This document shows positions 33,863 to 41,892 of a stretch of DNA of 50,942 bases, in pieces. The stretch is taken from contig JAEYSE010000098.1 of NCBI GenBank assembly GCA_023435025.1, positions 1-50,942 on the forward strand, read 5' to 3'. Each line of letters starts with the position of its first letter. Within the stretch, counting starts at the first letter, position 1. A model generated the notes under the pieces. It did not search any database and was not told the DNA's origin. It saw only the letters and a list, made by a program, of their open reading frames with translations. Both the position numbers and the translations under genes were made by a program. Source of the stretch: Bacillota bacterium (lineage in GTDB: Bacteria > Bacillota > Clostridia > Christensenellales > CAG-138).

Positions 33863-34131
33863 ATAAGGTATCGCCGCCTGCGGCGGCGCGATAGATTTTT
33901 AGCGCGGGGCTCCTCCTCCCGCACCCCCCGAGCACAGGCGGCATAAGGAAGGGGATTGGGGATCGGCTGTGCAGCCAAATGCTGCACAGCAATCCTTATA
34001 AGATATCCCAAATGCACCAATCGGGGGCACGTAGTTTCCCTGCAATAAAAATCTATCGAGACGGCCCGCAGGCCTAGAGGCCTTCCGTCTCGGCGCCGAG
34101 GACGCGGTGCTCCAAAGCACCGATACCTTAT
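33863..34131 (+). ncRNA. Candidate structured RNA or MITE-like element, about 270 nt
   Basis: The gap between the binding protein and the next gene folds by eye into a nested set of perfect or near-perfect stems. P1 is 33863-33873 with 34121-34131 (ATAAGGTATCG). P2 is 33872-33878 with 33882-33888. P3 is 33889-33901 with 34046-34058 (CGATAGATTTTTA). Inside P3 lie 33925-33931 with 34021-34027, 33943-33949 with 33993-33999, and a 10-bp hairpin 33966-33975/33981-33990. P4 is 34057-34064 with 34085-34092 and has an inner AGGCC-TAGA-GGCCT. A hairpin at 34105-34122 competes with P1. No known RNA class was recognised, and no coding frame is convincing. The family and strand of function are unknown. 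Confidence 0.55.
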
Positions 34132-34153
34132 CACAGTTAAGTTGAGGTGCCTT

Positions 34154-34717
34154 ATGCAGAACGCGCAGATGAAAGTACAAAAAGCGGCCGTGGTTGCGGC
34201 GCTTATTATCTCAAGCCTTGTGTTTATGTACGCGCTGGGATTTGCGACGGATATGTACAGCCTGTCCTTCCATGCGGACGCTACAAGCAAGACGTTTTAT
34301 GTAGAGGGCGCCGAACTATACTACGGGATACAGCCATTCAACATGCAGCTCCTGCGCGAGGCTCTGATATTATTCCTGCTGTGCATCGGCCTGTTTGCGA
34401 CGTTGACCCACCGCAGGCGGCTGTACTACGCTTCCAATTACGTTTCTTCCTGCCTGTTTGCCGTGTTTGCGGTGTATGTGGGCATATTCAACCTGGTCAA
34501 CGTGCTTTTTGTAAAAAACCTGTACCTTCAGCTGGATTTTGAACGCATCCGGGAGATCACCGAAAAGCTGCGCATGCGATTCGTTCAGTCCACACTCATG
34601 CTGGATTGCGGCCTAGTGCTTTCAGCCTTGCTCTTTCTCATTGCAGCGGTGCTGCTGGGGAACCTTTTGTGGAAGACGGCACAGATGCGCAAGGAAAGAA
34701 GGGAGGCTGACCTATGA
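34154..34717 (+). CDS. Small membrane protein of the importer operon (unknown family 1)
   Basis: Integral membrane protein of 187 residues. Four hydrophobic helices are visible: about 12-32, 72-88, 98-122 and 148-172. Between the first two lies a polar external-type loop (TDMYSLSFHADATSKTFYVE) and a charged segment (LDFERIREITEKLRMRF) precedes the last. GAGGTG stands before ATG 34154; an upstream TTG is less likely. Its stop overlaps the next start (ATGA). It opens a run of genes around a sugar ABC ATPase and before GH28, so a role with the pectin importer is likely. No family is recognised. Confidence 0.75.
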   Translation: MQNAQMKVQKAAVVAALIISSLVFMYALGFATDMYSLSFHADATSKTFYVEGAELYYGIQPFNMQLLREALILFLLCIGLFATLTHRRRLYYASNYVSSCLFAVFAVYVGIFNLVNVLFVKNLYLQLDFERIREITEKLRMRFVQSTLMLDCGLVLSALLFLIAAVLLGNLLWKTAQMRKERREADL

Positions 34718-35160
34718 AAAATGTGGATCGGATGCGCTACAGCCAGGATAAGCTGCCCTACGCGCTCTGTATGCTTGGCCTGTCATTGAACGTTGCGTAT
34801 TTTGTGGCGTTGTACAAAAACCCTGTGCTGGTTTCCGACGTGACGACGGGGCTCGATATTTTGTACAATCTCGTGTTCATGATGATCGTTTTCTTAGGCA
34901 GTGAAAAAGCGAAAGCCTATGTCAGGAGCTGGGCTTATGTCATAGGTGGGCTGGGTGTTATCCAGTTTGTGCGTACTTTGCTGCTGCCCGCGCATTTTCT
35001 GAAGCTCGAACAGCTGACGGCCGCGGAACACGCCTGGCTGGTTCTGTTTTTAGCCGCGTCGGGTGTATGCTTAATCGCTGCGGGCATTGTCTCGTATATT
35101 CATTCGACCATGCTGATTAGACACCTGCAAACGCTCAATACGCCGCAAGGAGAACACTGA
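34714..35160 (+). CDS. Small membrane protein of the importer operon (unknown family 2)
   Basis: Integral membrane protein of 148 residues with four hydrophobic helices (about 16-34, 45-62, 72-92 and 105-128). The cytoplasmic N-terminus has MRYSQDKLPYAL. It overlaps the previous gene by four bases and ends one base before the ATG of the ABC ATPase at 35162, a tight arrangement that points to a shared complex. I do not recognise the family. Confidence 0.75.
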   Translation: MKNVDRMRYSQDKLPYALCMLGLSLNVAYFVALYKNPVLVSDVTTGLDILYNLVFMMIVFLGSEKAKAYVRSWAYVIGGLGVIQFVRTLLLPAHFLKLEQLTAAEHAWLVLFLAASGVCLIAAGIVSYIHSTMLIRHLQTLNTPQGEH

Positions 35161-35161
35161 T

Positions 35162-36229
35162 ATGGCAGGCTTGAAGCTCAATGGCCTAAGCAAAATATAC
35201 GAAAATGGCGTGCAGGCCGTGTCGGATTTCAACCTTAGCATACAGGACGGCGAGTTCATTGTGCTTGTGGGGCCGTCCGGCTGTGGAAAGTCCACCACAC
35301 TACGCATGGTGGCAGGTCTGGAGGAAATTTCGGAAGGCAGGCTGCTCATTGACGGCGCGGACGTCACGAACGCCGCCGCAAAGGACAGGGACATCGCCAT
35401 GGTGTTCCAGAATTATGCGCTTTATGCGCATATGACGGTGTATGAAAACATGGCGTTCAGCCTGATGTTGAGGAATGAAGATCCCGATATCATACACGAA
35501 AAGGTTCTTGAAGCCGCGGAAATTCTCGGTTTAACGGATCAGCTGAACAAAAAGCCCAGGCAGCTTTCGGGTGGGCAACGCCAGCGCGTGGCGGTGGGCA
35601 GATCAATCGTGCGCCACCCCAAGGTGTTCCTGTTTGACGAACCGCTTAGTAACCTGGACGCAAAGCTGCGCGGTTCCATGCGCCGGGAGCTAAAGCTATT
35701 GCATGCCCGTCTGGGCGCCACCATTATATATGTGACGCACGATCAGATTGAGGCGCTGACATTGGCGGACCGGATCGTCATCATGAACGAAGGGCGTATC
35801 CAGCAGGTCGGTAAGCCCATCGAGCTTTACGATCATCCGGCCAACCTGTTTGTAGCTGGCTTTATCGGGCTGCCGCCCATGAACTTTTTAAATGTGCGCG
35901 TATACCCCGACGGCACCCTCAAAAACAAGTACCTGACATTGCAGCTTACCGGGGAAGAGCGGGGGCGGCTTGGTGCCTATGTGGGCAAGCCCATCGTGCT
36001 GGGTGTGAGGCCGGAGGATATCGAGCTGGGGGACGAACTTCAGCTGACCGTAGACCTCAATGAAAACTTGGGACAGCATACGCTTGTGCGCGGCATGGTC
36101 GGCTGCAAACGCATCGTATGCAAATTCCGAGAGTGGAGCGCATACGGGCCGGGGCAAATGATCGGCATACGCTTCAACCGGGAGAAAGTACATTTCTTTG
36201 ACAAAGAAACAGGGATTGCCATAAGGTAG
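35162..36229 (+). CDS. Sugar ABC importer ATPase (MsmX/UgpC type), copy 2
   Basis: Second CUT1-type ATPase, 355 residues, clearly paralogous to the protein at 26952. Walker A GPSGCGKST (37-45), AMVFQNYALYAHMTVYENMA, LSGGQRQRVAVGRS, Walker B VFLFDEPLSNLDA and YVTHDQIEA are intact, and the C-terminal TOBE region ends MIGIRFNREKVHFFDKE. Many Bacillota use one MsmX for several sugar importers; here two copies lie 8 kb apart. This one is enclosed by four small membrane proteins and is nearer the GH28/GH105 genes. AAGGAG precedes the start. Confidence 0.94.
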   Translation: MAGLKLNGLSKIYENGVQAVSDFNLSIQDGEFIVLVGPSGCGKSTTLRMVAGLEEISEGRLLIDGADVTNAAAKDRDIAMVFQNYALYAHMTVYENMAFSLMLRNEDPDIIHEKVLEAAEILGLTDQLNKKPRQLSGGQRQRVAVGRSIVRHPKVFLFDEPLSNLDAKLRGSMRRELKLLHARLGATIIYVTHDQIEALTLADRIVIMNEGRIQQVGKPIELYDHPANLFVAGFIGLPPMNFLNVRVYPDGTLKNKYLTLQLTGEERGRLGAYVGKPIVLGVRPEDIELGDELQLTVDLNENLGQHTLVRGMVGCKRIVCKFREWSAYGPGQMIGIRFNREKVHFFDKETGIAIR

Positions 36230-36238
36230 GGATGCGCC

Positions 36239-36793
36239 ATGAAAGATTTTATTCGCAAATATCTTGTCAACCTGAAAAGAAGGCCGCAGACGATACCGCT
36301 CATATTGCTTGTCGTCAGTTGCATGATATATACGTTTCACCTGACGGCGCATTCCAACGCCGCCATGTACGTGAGCTCGCAAATCATCGCGCTTTACGTG
36401 TTCATCATAACGCTCGCCTCCATGCTTGTGATATTCTCGTTCACAAACGCGTATGCCCGGGGAACAAAGCGCTTTCAACTGATGATGGGCGTTGTGTTCT
36501 TTTTGCTAGCACTGCAGATATTCCTTGATATCGTATACCTCAACATCATGTTTTATGAAACGGTTCTGCGAGACAATCCCGTGCCCATCACACAGGATAT
36601 TGCGGACAGCATGAACTGGACTATGATCCACCTGGGTGCGCTTGGACTGACGGTATTGAGTATCGTGCTTCTTCCCGTATACAGGAGGCTACTGCAAAAG
36701 ATCAATACGTATGTAGATGATGAGGAATTTGACGACCTGCAGGCGGAAAGCCTGGTTGAGGACGAGGAGGAAAATGAGCTTCTTGAAGACTAG
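36239..36793 (+). CDS. Small membrane protein of the importer operon (unknown family 3)
   Basis: Integral membrane protein of 184 residues: basic N-terminus (FIRKYLVNLKRRPQ), four hydrophobic helices (about 18-36, 42-64, 78-98, 122-142), and an unusual very acidic C-terminal tail (DDEEFDDLQAESLVEDEEEN). It starts 9 bp after the ABC ATPase stop. The acidic tail is cytoplasmic if the helices follow the positive-inside rule, and could contact the ATPase. No family is recognised. Confidence 0.75.
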   Translation: MKDFIRKYLVNLKRRPQTIPLILLVVSCMIYTFHLTAHSNAAMYVSSQIIALYVFIITLASMLVIFSFTNAYARGTKRFQLMMGVVFFLLALQIFLDIVYLNIMFYETVLRDNPVPITQDIADSMNWTMIHLGALGLTVLSIVLLPVYRRLLQKINTYVDDEEFDDLQAESLVEDEEENELLED

Positions 36794-37301
36794 CGCATAC
36801 TCCGGAAAGGAACAGGTCGTGAAAAAAAGCAAAAAGTGGCCGGCTGCCGTAAAAGCGCTTCTTATTAAAGCGTGGTTCGCAGGGGCGGTATACTTTTTTG
36901 TGGGTTGGGGGCTGTTTATCAACTCACTGGACCAATTGGACCTGACGCTTGCTTTGGGGCTTGTACTTGGCGCGGTGACGGATTTGATGGTCAACCGCAT
37001 ACTCGTCACATTTATGGACAACGGCGGCGATACGTACAAAAAGCACATCATGTTCTATAGCAAGAAGTTTTATTTCTTCTGGGTCAACATCCTCTACGGC
37101 GTGCTGCTGTCGTTCCTGATTGCCTACACCTATCATGCCATCAACCTCATCGCGGGCCGCATAGGAGGACTTGAAGAAAATAGGATGGTGCTCGGAGCTG
37201 AGCCAATCCTATACGGCTTATTTTTCACAGCCTATGACGCGCTGCTTGTCTCAATCAAAAACCTCATCAAAAACCGTTTCAATAAGGGAGCCAATACATG
37301 A
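36774..37301 (+). CDS. Small membrane protein of the importer operon (unknown family 4)
   Basis: Integral membrane protein with four hydrophobic helices, and a basic C-terminus (IKNLIKNRFNKG). Two starts are possible. ATG 36774 (175 residues) follows GAGGAGG but overlaps the previous gene by 20 bp. GTG 36819 (160 residues, MKKSKKWPAAVKALL) follows AAAGGAACAG and gives a more typical N-terminus. Its stop overlaps the GH28 start (ATGA), so it is coupled to pectin degradation. Family unknown. Confidence 0.7.
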   Translation: MSFLKTSAYSGKEQVVKKSKKWPAAVKALLIKAWFAGAVYFFVGWGLFINSLDQLDLTLALGLVLGAVTDLMVNRILVTFMDNGGDTYKKHIMFYSKKFYFFWVNILYGVLLSFLIAYTYHAINLIAGRIGGLEENRMVLGAEPILYGLFFTAYDALLVSIKNLIKNRFNKGANT

Positions 37302-38845
37302 AATTTCACAGCCTGTTTGTCAGTGCCACTTCGGCCTGCTTTGAGCTTCTTAACGCACTCCCGTATTATTGCGAAACGCCATACCGCGTGACGCTTGACG
37401 GGGCTGTTCTAGAACCGCTTTATAATACCAACGTATTTTCGCTGTTTCATTTAAAGCCCGATACGGAGTATGCCGTGGGCACGACGCTTGGTGCGTTTAC
37501 GGTAACGTTTCAAACGCAAGCGGAAAGCGCTTGCATCAACGCGAAGTTGTTTGGCGCTGTGGGCGACGGAGAAACGGACGATACAAAAGCACTGCAAAGC
37601 GCCATATTCGCCTGCAAGGAAAATGGCAGGGTGTTCGTGCCGCGCGGTGTATACAGCACCGGGCCGCTTGTGTTAAAAAGCCACATGACGCTGGAGCTTA
37701 CAAAGGGTGCGGTGCTGCTTGGAAGCACGCGGGTGGAGGATTACCCCGTATGGCCCGGCGAAATAGACTGTTTATCCACCGGTGAAAAAATACAGTGCGC
37801 CACCTGGGAAGGGGAACCGAGAGCCTCCCATATGGCGCTTCTTTCCGCACACCATCAACGTAAAATCCGTATCATAGGCGAAGGTATAATTGACGGAAAC
37901 GCGCAGAATGGCGAATGGTGGCATGACCCCAAATTGAGGAAGGAAGGCCGCCCACGTCTGGTGTTTCTGAACGGCTGCGAGGACGTCGTACTGCACGGCG
38001 TTACGGGCCAAAACTCTGCGGCCTGGAACCTGCACCCCTTCTTTTCCAGAAAGATTGGGTTCTATGACATTGCCATCAACGCCCCGAAGGACTCGCCCAA
38101 TACCGATGGATGCGACCCGGAATCCTGCGACTGCGTGGACATCATCGGCGCGCGGTTTTCTGTGGGGGATGACGCGATCGCCATCAAATCCGGCAAGCTT
38201 TATATGGGTGCAAAATACAAAACCCCTGCAAAAAACCACACCATACGCAACTGCCTGATGGAGTACGCGCACGGCGCGGTGGTAATGGGCAGCGAAATGT
38301 CCGGGGGCGTACAGGGTGTGTTCGCAAGCCAGTGCTATTTCCGGAACACCGACAGGGGACTACGAATAAAAACCCGCCGCGGGCGCGGGAAGGACGCGGT
38401 GATAGACGGCATCACATTCCATACTATCAAAATGGAGCATGTCTTAACCCCGCTCGTTATCCACATGTTCTATTTCTGCGATAAGGACGGCAAGACCGAA
38501 TACGTATGGAGCAAGGAAAAACTGCCGGTGGACGAGCGCACGCCGCGGCTGGGGAAATTCCACTTTAGGGATATTGAGTGCGTAAATTGCGAGTACGCCG
38601 CGGGCTATTTTTATGGCCTGCCCGAGCAACCCATTGAAGAGGTGTGCATCGAAAACGTATCCTTCTCCTTTAAAGAAAACGCTGGCTGGGGGTACCCCGC
38701 CATGATGAGCCATATTGAAGCGCATCACAAGGCAGGCCTGTATTTTAACAACGTCCGGCGCGTGGCGCTAAAGAACGTCAAAATCACGGGCGTGGAAGGC
38801 CCGGAAGTCAGAACGGAAAATGTGGAAGAATTGTTTGAGGATTGA
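37298..38845 (+). CDS. GH28 polygalacturonase, intracellular exo-type
   Basis: Glycoside hydrolase family 28 enzyme of 515 residues that hydrolyses alpha-1,4-galacturonide bonds. Catalytic residues are visible: Asp270 in NTDG, Asp291 and Asp292 in VGDDAIAIKSG, His325 in AHGAVVMGSE, and Arg356/Lys358 in LRIKT. Residues 1-75 form an N-terminal fibronectin-III-like domain, seen in exo-polygalacturonases. There is no signal peptide, so it works in the cytoplasm on imported oligomers. It overlaps the previous membrane protein gene by four bases and is followed by GH105. Confidence 0.94.
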   Translation: MKFHSLFVSATSACFELLNALPYYCETPYRVTLDGAVLEPLYNTNVFSLFHLKPDTEYAVGTTLGAFTVTFQTQAESACINAKLFGAVGDGETDDTKALQSAIFACKENGRVFVPRGVYSTGPLVLKSHMTLELTKGAVLLGSTRVEDYPVWPGEIDCLSTGEKIQCATWEGEPRASHMALLSAHHQRKIRIIGEGIIDGNAQNGEWWHDPKLRKEGRPRLVFLNGCEDVVLHGVTGQNSAAWNLHPFFSRKIGFYDIAINAPKDSPNTDGCDPESCDCVDIIGARFSVGDDAIAIKSGKLYMGAKYKTPAKNHTIRNCLMEYAHGAVVMGSEMSGGVQGVFASQCYFRNTDRGLRIKTRRGRGKDAVIDGITFHTIKMEHVLTPLVIHMFYFCDKDGKTEYVWSKEKLPVDERTPRLGKFHFRDIECVNCEYAAGYFYGLPEQPIEEVCIENVSFSFKENAGWGYPAMMSHIEAHHKAGLYFNNVRRVALKNVKITGVEGPEVRTENVEELFED

Positions 38846-38847
38846 GC

Positions 38848-39987
38848 ATGCAGGAGATTATTGCGCGCTACATTAATCGTATCCTGGAGCAGTCCACTCC
38901 AGAGGCCCCGCTCTGGAACATGGAGAAGACCCGCCAGGGCAGCGCGCCGCATTGGAACTATATCGACGGATGCATGATGACGAGCCTAATCCGTTTGTAC
39001 GAACAGACGGGGGAGGAACGGTTCTTTTCCTTTGCGGAGCGATTTGTCGATTATTATGTATCCGAGGATGGAAGCCTTTTGAGATACGAACTGGAAACCT
39101 ATAACCTGGATAACATTTGCGAAGGGCGCGTGCTGTTTGACCTGTACAGGGCAACCCAAAAGGAAAAATACCGGCGTGCCATCGAGCTGCTGCACAGGCA
39201 ATTAAGCGAACAGCCCCGCACCAAAGAGGGGAACTTCTGGCATAAGCGCATTTATCCGCACCAGGTCTGGCTGGACGGCCTGTACATGGCGCAGGTGTTC
39301 GCCACGCGGTATGAAGCGGATTTTAAAAAGAAGCCGGACTATACCGATATCGTGCGTCAGTTTCAAAACGTACGGGATAACATGTTCGACGAAAAGAAGA
39401 AACTCTACTACCACGGATACGACAGCGCAAAGCGGATGTTCTGGGCCAACGAAAAGGGCCTATCAAAAAGTTTCTGGCTGCGGGCCATCGGGTGGTTTGC
39501 GGTGGCGCTTGTGGACGTCATATCGTACTTGCCGCAAAGCGCCAAACAAGAACGGGTACAGCTTTCGGGTCTGTTGAACGAGCTGGTTGCGGGTATTGTT
39601 CCGTATATCGACGGAGCAACCGGCATGCTCTACCAGGTGGTGGATCGGGCGAGTCGCGCAGGAAATTACCCCGAAACCAGCGGCAGCTCTATGATCGCCT
39701 ACGCCATGTTAAAGGGCGCGCGGTTGGGGGTATTGCCCGATTCATATCGTGAAACGGGCGCACAGATATTTGAAGGCGTCTGCAAAAAGTATCTTTCCGA
39801 AAAGGACGGTATGCTCAATTTAGGCGGCATCTGCCTTTCCGCCGGGCTTGGGCCAGAAAACAATACAAAGCGGGATGGCACCTACGAATACTACATTTCC
39901 GAGCCAGTGGTGGAAAACGACGCAAAGGGCGCTGCTCCGTTTTTGATGTGCTACGTGGAATTGCAGGCGAGCGAAGCAAATGCGTAA
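38848..39987 (+). CDS. GH105 unsaturated (rhamno)galacturonyl hydrolase
   Basis: Cytoplasmic glycosidase of 379 residues, related to Bacillus YteR/YesR, that removes the unsaturated uronic acid from the end of pectin-lyase products. Visible blocks are HWNYIDGCMMTSLIRLYE, FWHKRIYPHQVWLDGLYMAQ with the likely catalytic Asp, and GWFAVALVDV and SGSSMIAYAMLKG later. The freed sugar rearranges to the KduI substrate, linking this operon to kduI/kduD. ATG 38848 is preceded by TTGAGG; the TTG six bases upstream was rejected. It is the last gene of the importer cluster. Confidence 0.93.
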   Translation: MQEIIARYINRILEQSTPEAPLWNMEKTRQGSAPHWNYIDGCMMTSLIRLYEQTGEERFFSFAERFVDYYVSEDGSLLRYELETYNLDNICEGRVLFDLYRATQKEKYRRAIELLHRQLSEQPRTKEGNFWHKRIYPHQVWLDGLYMAQVFATRYEADFKKKPDYTDIVRQFQNVRDNMFDEKKKLYYHGYDSAKRMFWANEKGLSKSFWLRAIGWFAVALVDVISYLPQSAKQERVQLSGLLNELVAGIVPYIDGATGMLYQVVDRASRAGNYPETSGSSMIAYAMLKGARLGVLPDSYRETGAQIFEGVCKKYLSEKDGMLNLGGICLSAGLGPENNTKRDGTYEYYISEPVVENDAKGAAPFLMCYVELQASEANA

Positions 39988-39992
39988 AATTG

Positions 39993-40223
39993 GAGCGGGC
40001 CAGAATGGGCCCGCTCAGACCATCGATAACATTTTTTCAGGGCTTCTCCCTAGAAACCCCAAGGGATACATCCCTTGGGAATCCCCTCTCGTCGGGGACG
40101 CCCTATTTTAGGGCGTTCCCGGTGATGAATTCCTGGGGCCGTTACGGTCCTAAGCGGTGCTTGAGGGCAGAGTCTTAAAGTGTCCCTTTGCTAGTATTCA
40201 GAGCGGGCCAGGAAGGCCCGCTC
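39993..40223. repeat. Structured intergenic repeat between converging genes
   Basis: A hairpin with GAGCGGGCC/GGCCCGCTC arms occurs twice, at 39993-40016 and 40201-40223, in direct orientation. Between them lie three more hairpins: CCAAGGGA/TCCCTTGG (40059-40078), GGGGACGCCCTA/TAGGGCGTTCCC (40094-40120) and GGGGCCG-TTA-CGGTCC (40135-40150). The last resembles the palindrome at 50866-50890. The outer copies probably end transcription of GH105; the middle may be an inserted small element. Confidence 0.55.
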
Positions 40224-40231
40224 ATTTTCAT

Positions 40232-40639
40232 TTATTTTACTTGGGCGTAGCGCGTCAATCGCTGCGTCAGGCTCCCGGCATGCAGCTCAAAAAGATGGTT
40301 GTCATAATCATAAAAGTATAGGGATTGGCCCTCTCCGCTTACCCTTGGGCGGCCCGGTCTTATTGTGAGTCCAAGCTTCCGGATTTTTTGCTCATATTGC
40401 ACCAACGCTTCGTTTGGAACGGAAAACGCGATATGATTGTAGGTCTGCTCAGGCAAAGGCTCGCCTTCCATGATGCAGAACCACAGCTTGCCGATCAAAA
40501 AGAATTTTTCCCGGCTTAACGAAAAAACGGCGTCCCCGCTAGAATAAACCTCCTCGGCCTCAAACAGCTCTTTGAATAACTTACCTGTGCGGGTCAGGTC
40601 TTTAACGATCAGCGTGATGTGGCTCAAGCACAATTCCAT
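40232..40639 (-). CDS. fosX: FosX-type fosfomycin epoxide hydrolase
   Basis: Mn-dependent enzyme of the vicinal-oxygen-chelate family that opens the epoxide of fosfomycin with water. It has 135 residues. SHITLIVKDL, AEEVYSSGD, FSLSREKFFLI, IMEGEPLPEQTYNHIAF, GRPRVSGEGQSLYFYDYDN and HLFELHAGSL agree along the whole length with FosX (rather than the thiol-transferases FosA/FosB). Metal ligands lie in SHIT, YNHIAF and FELH. GGGGAGG precedes ATG 40639. It is a single gene with a promoter that overlaps the divergent one for 40730. No mobile element is visible, so it looks chromosomal. Confidence 0.93.
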   Translation of the reverse strand: MELCLSHITLIVKDLTRTGKLFKELFEAEEVYSSGDAVFSLSREKFFLIGKLWFCIMEGEPLPEQTYNHIAFSVPNEALVQYEQKIRKLGLTIRPGRPRVSGEGQSLYFYDYDNHLFELHAGSLTQRLTRYAQVK

Positions 40640-40665
40640 GGCGCGCCTCCCCAACCGTTTTGTTT

Positions 40666-40701
40666 ATTATAGCATGCAGACACACCGTCCAATGGTATAA
40701 T
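40666..40701. promoter_or_regulatory. Divergent promoters for fosX and the D-TA-like gene
   Basis: On the minus strand TATAAT (40666-40671) serves fosX, with TTGGAC (40687-40692) 15 bp upstream, a short spacer. On the plus strand TATAAT (40696-40701) serves the gene at 40730; it overlaps an ATG at 40700, which rules that ATG out as a start. Confidence 0.6.
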
Positions 40702-40729
40702 GACAGAAATGAAACTGCCGGAGGCGGAT

Positions 40730-41857
40730 ATGAACAAAAGCGCGTTGCCCACACCCTCCACTTTGGTGGACGAAGAGAAGCTGAGAAGAAACATAGAGGA
40801 AGCGCAAGCCGTCTGTGACCGCAACGGAAAAACGCTCGTCCCTATGACAAAGACGCATAAATCAAGCTATATCGCAAGGCTGCAATTGGAGGCGGACGCT
40901 TCGGGGCTGCTGGTGGGCAGCATACTCGAAGCCGAGCGATTTTCCCTGCTCGCGCCAAAGCATATCGTATTTGCTTATCCGTTTCTGGGCGAACGCAACC
41001 TGGAGCGCATGCGGAAGGTTGGAGAGAATGCCCCCATCGTCGTAAGTATCGATACGTTGGAAACGGCGTTTTGTTACGATGCCTTCTGCCGTCCATACAA
41101 TCTTCGGTGGGACTATCTTTTGATCGTGGACGTCGGCCTTCATCGCTTTGGGGTGGAGCCCGGGCGCGCGGGGGAACATGTGCGGGAGATAGCAAGGTCT
41201 TGCCCGAACCTTAGCTTTATTGGGATCGCAAGCCATCCCGGCCAGGTATATGCCGCGACATCATTGGAGCAGGTTGCCACATGCTTTGCGCAGGAGGAAG
41301 CGTCGCTAAGTCTGGCCAGGGATAGCATACGCGCGGAAGGCTTCCGCTGCGATATGGTGGCAATCGGCAGTACGCCGACATTTTCCCATGAAGCAGGCAG
41401 CGGCGTCATTACCGCCATCCGCCCCGGCAACTATGTGTTCTATGACGTCATACAGACCACGCTGGGCGCGGATATAGAACACTGCGCGCTTACAGTGGTC
41501 ACTACCGTCATCAGCAAACGCAGCAATCGCAAATGGATTATGGACGCAGGAAGCAAGTGCCTGGGGTTGGACAAGGGCGCGCACGGCAACAGCGGCGTGA
41601 CGGGCTACGGCAGGGTGGTGGGATATGAGAGTCTTACCGTTACCGGCCTTTCCGAGGAAGTCGGCATACTCGAAAGCGAAACACCGCTTGATTTACAGGT
41701 TGGTGACAGGATTGAGATCATACCCAACCACAGTTGCAGTGCCGCCAATATGACCAGCCGCGTGATAGTCTGCCGTGGGGAGGAGGCTGTGGGGTTCTAT
41801 GAGGTGGACGCCAGAGAGACCACCGTGGCCATGGACGGATATTTGAGCGCGTTTTAG
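40730..41857 (+). CDS. D-threonine aldolase/D-serine dehydratase-family PLP enzyme
   Basis: Cytoplasmic PLP enzyme of 375 residues with an alanine-racemase-type N-terminal barrel. TPSTLVDEEKLRRNI opens the family; the PLP lysine lies in MTKTHKSSYIARLQ; SHPGQVYAATS and AIGSTPTF are cofactor-binding segments. The C-terminal domain has the metal-binding PNHSCSAAN of D-threonine aldolases and DSD1-like dehydratases. ATG 40730 follows GGAGG. It could cleave D-threonine or D-serine-like amino acids. The WYL regulator follows after 35 bp and is probably co-transcribed. Confidence 0.88.
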   Translation: MNKSALPTPSTLVDEEKLRRNIEEAQAVCDRNGKTLVPMTKTHKSSYIARLQLEADASGLLVGSILEAERFSLLAPKHIVFAYPFLGERNLERMRKVGENAPIVVSIDTLETAFCYDAFCRPYNLRWDYLLIVDVGLHRFGVEPGRAGEHVREIARSCPNLSFIGIASHPGQVYAATSLEQVATCFAQEEASLSLARDSIRAEGFRCDMVAIGSTPTFSHEAGSGVITAIRPGNYVFYDVIQTTLGADIEHCALTVVTTVISKRSNRKWIMDAGSKCLGLDKGAHGNSGVTGYGRVVGYESLTVTGLSEEVGILESETPLDLQVGDRIEIIPNHSCSAANMTSRVIVCRGEEAVGFYEVDARETTVAMDGYLSAF

Positions 41858-41892
41858 CCGGTTTGAACAATTCGTTATAGAAGGTAAAACAC

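Noticed and set aside
40700..40729. Upstream ATG for the D-threonine-aldolase-like gene
   Set aside because: It overlaps a TATAAT box; ATG 40730 has a GGAGG site.
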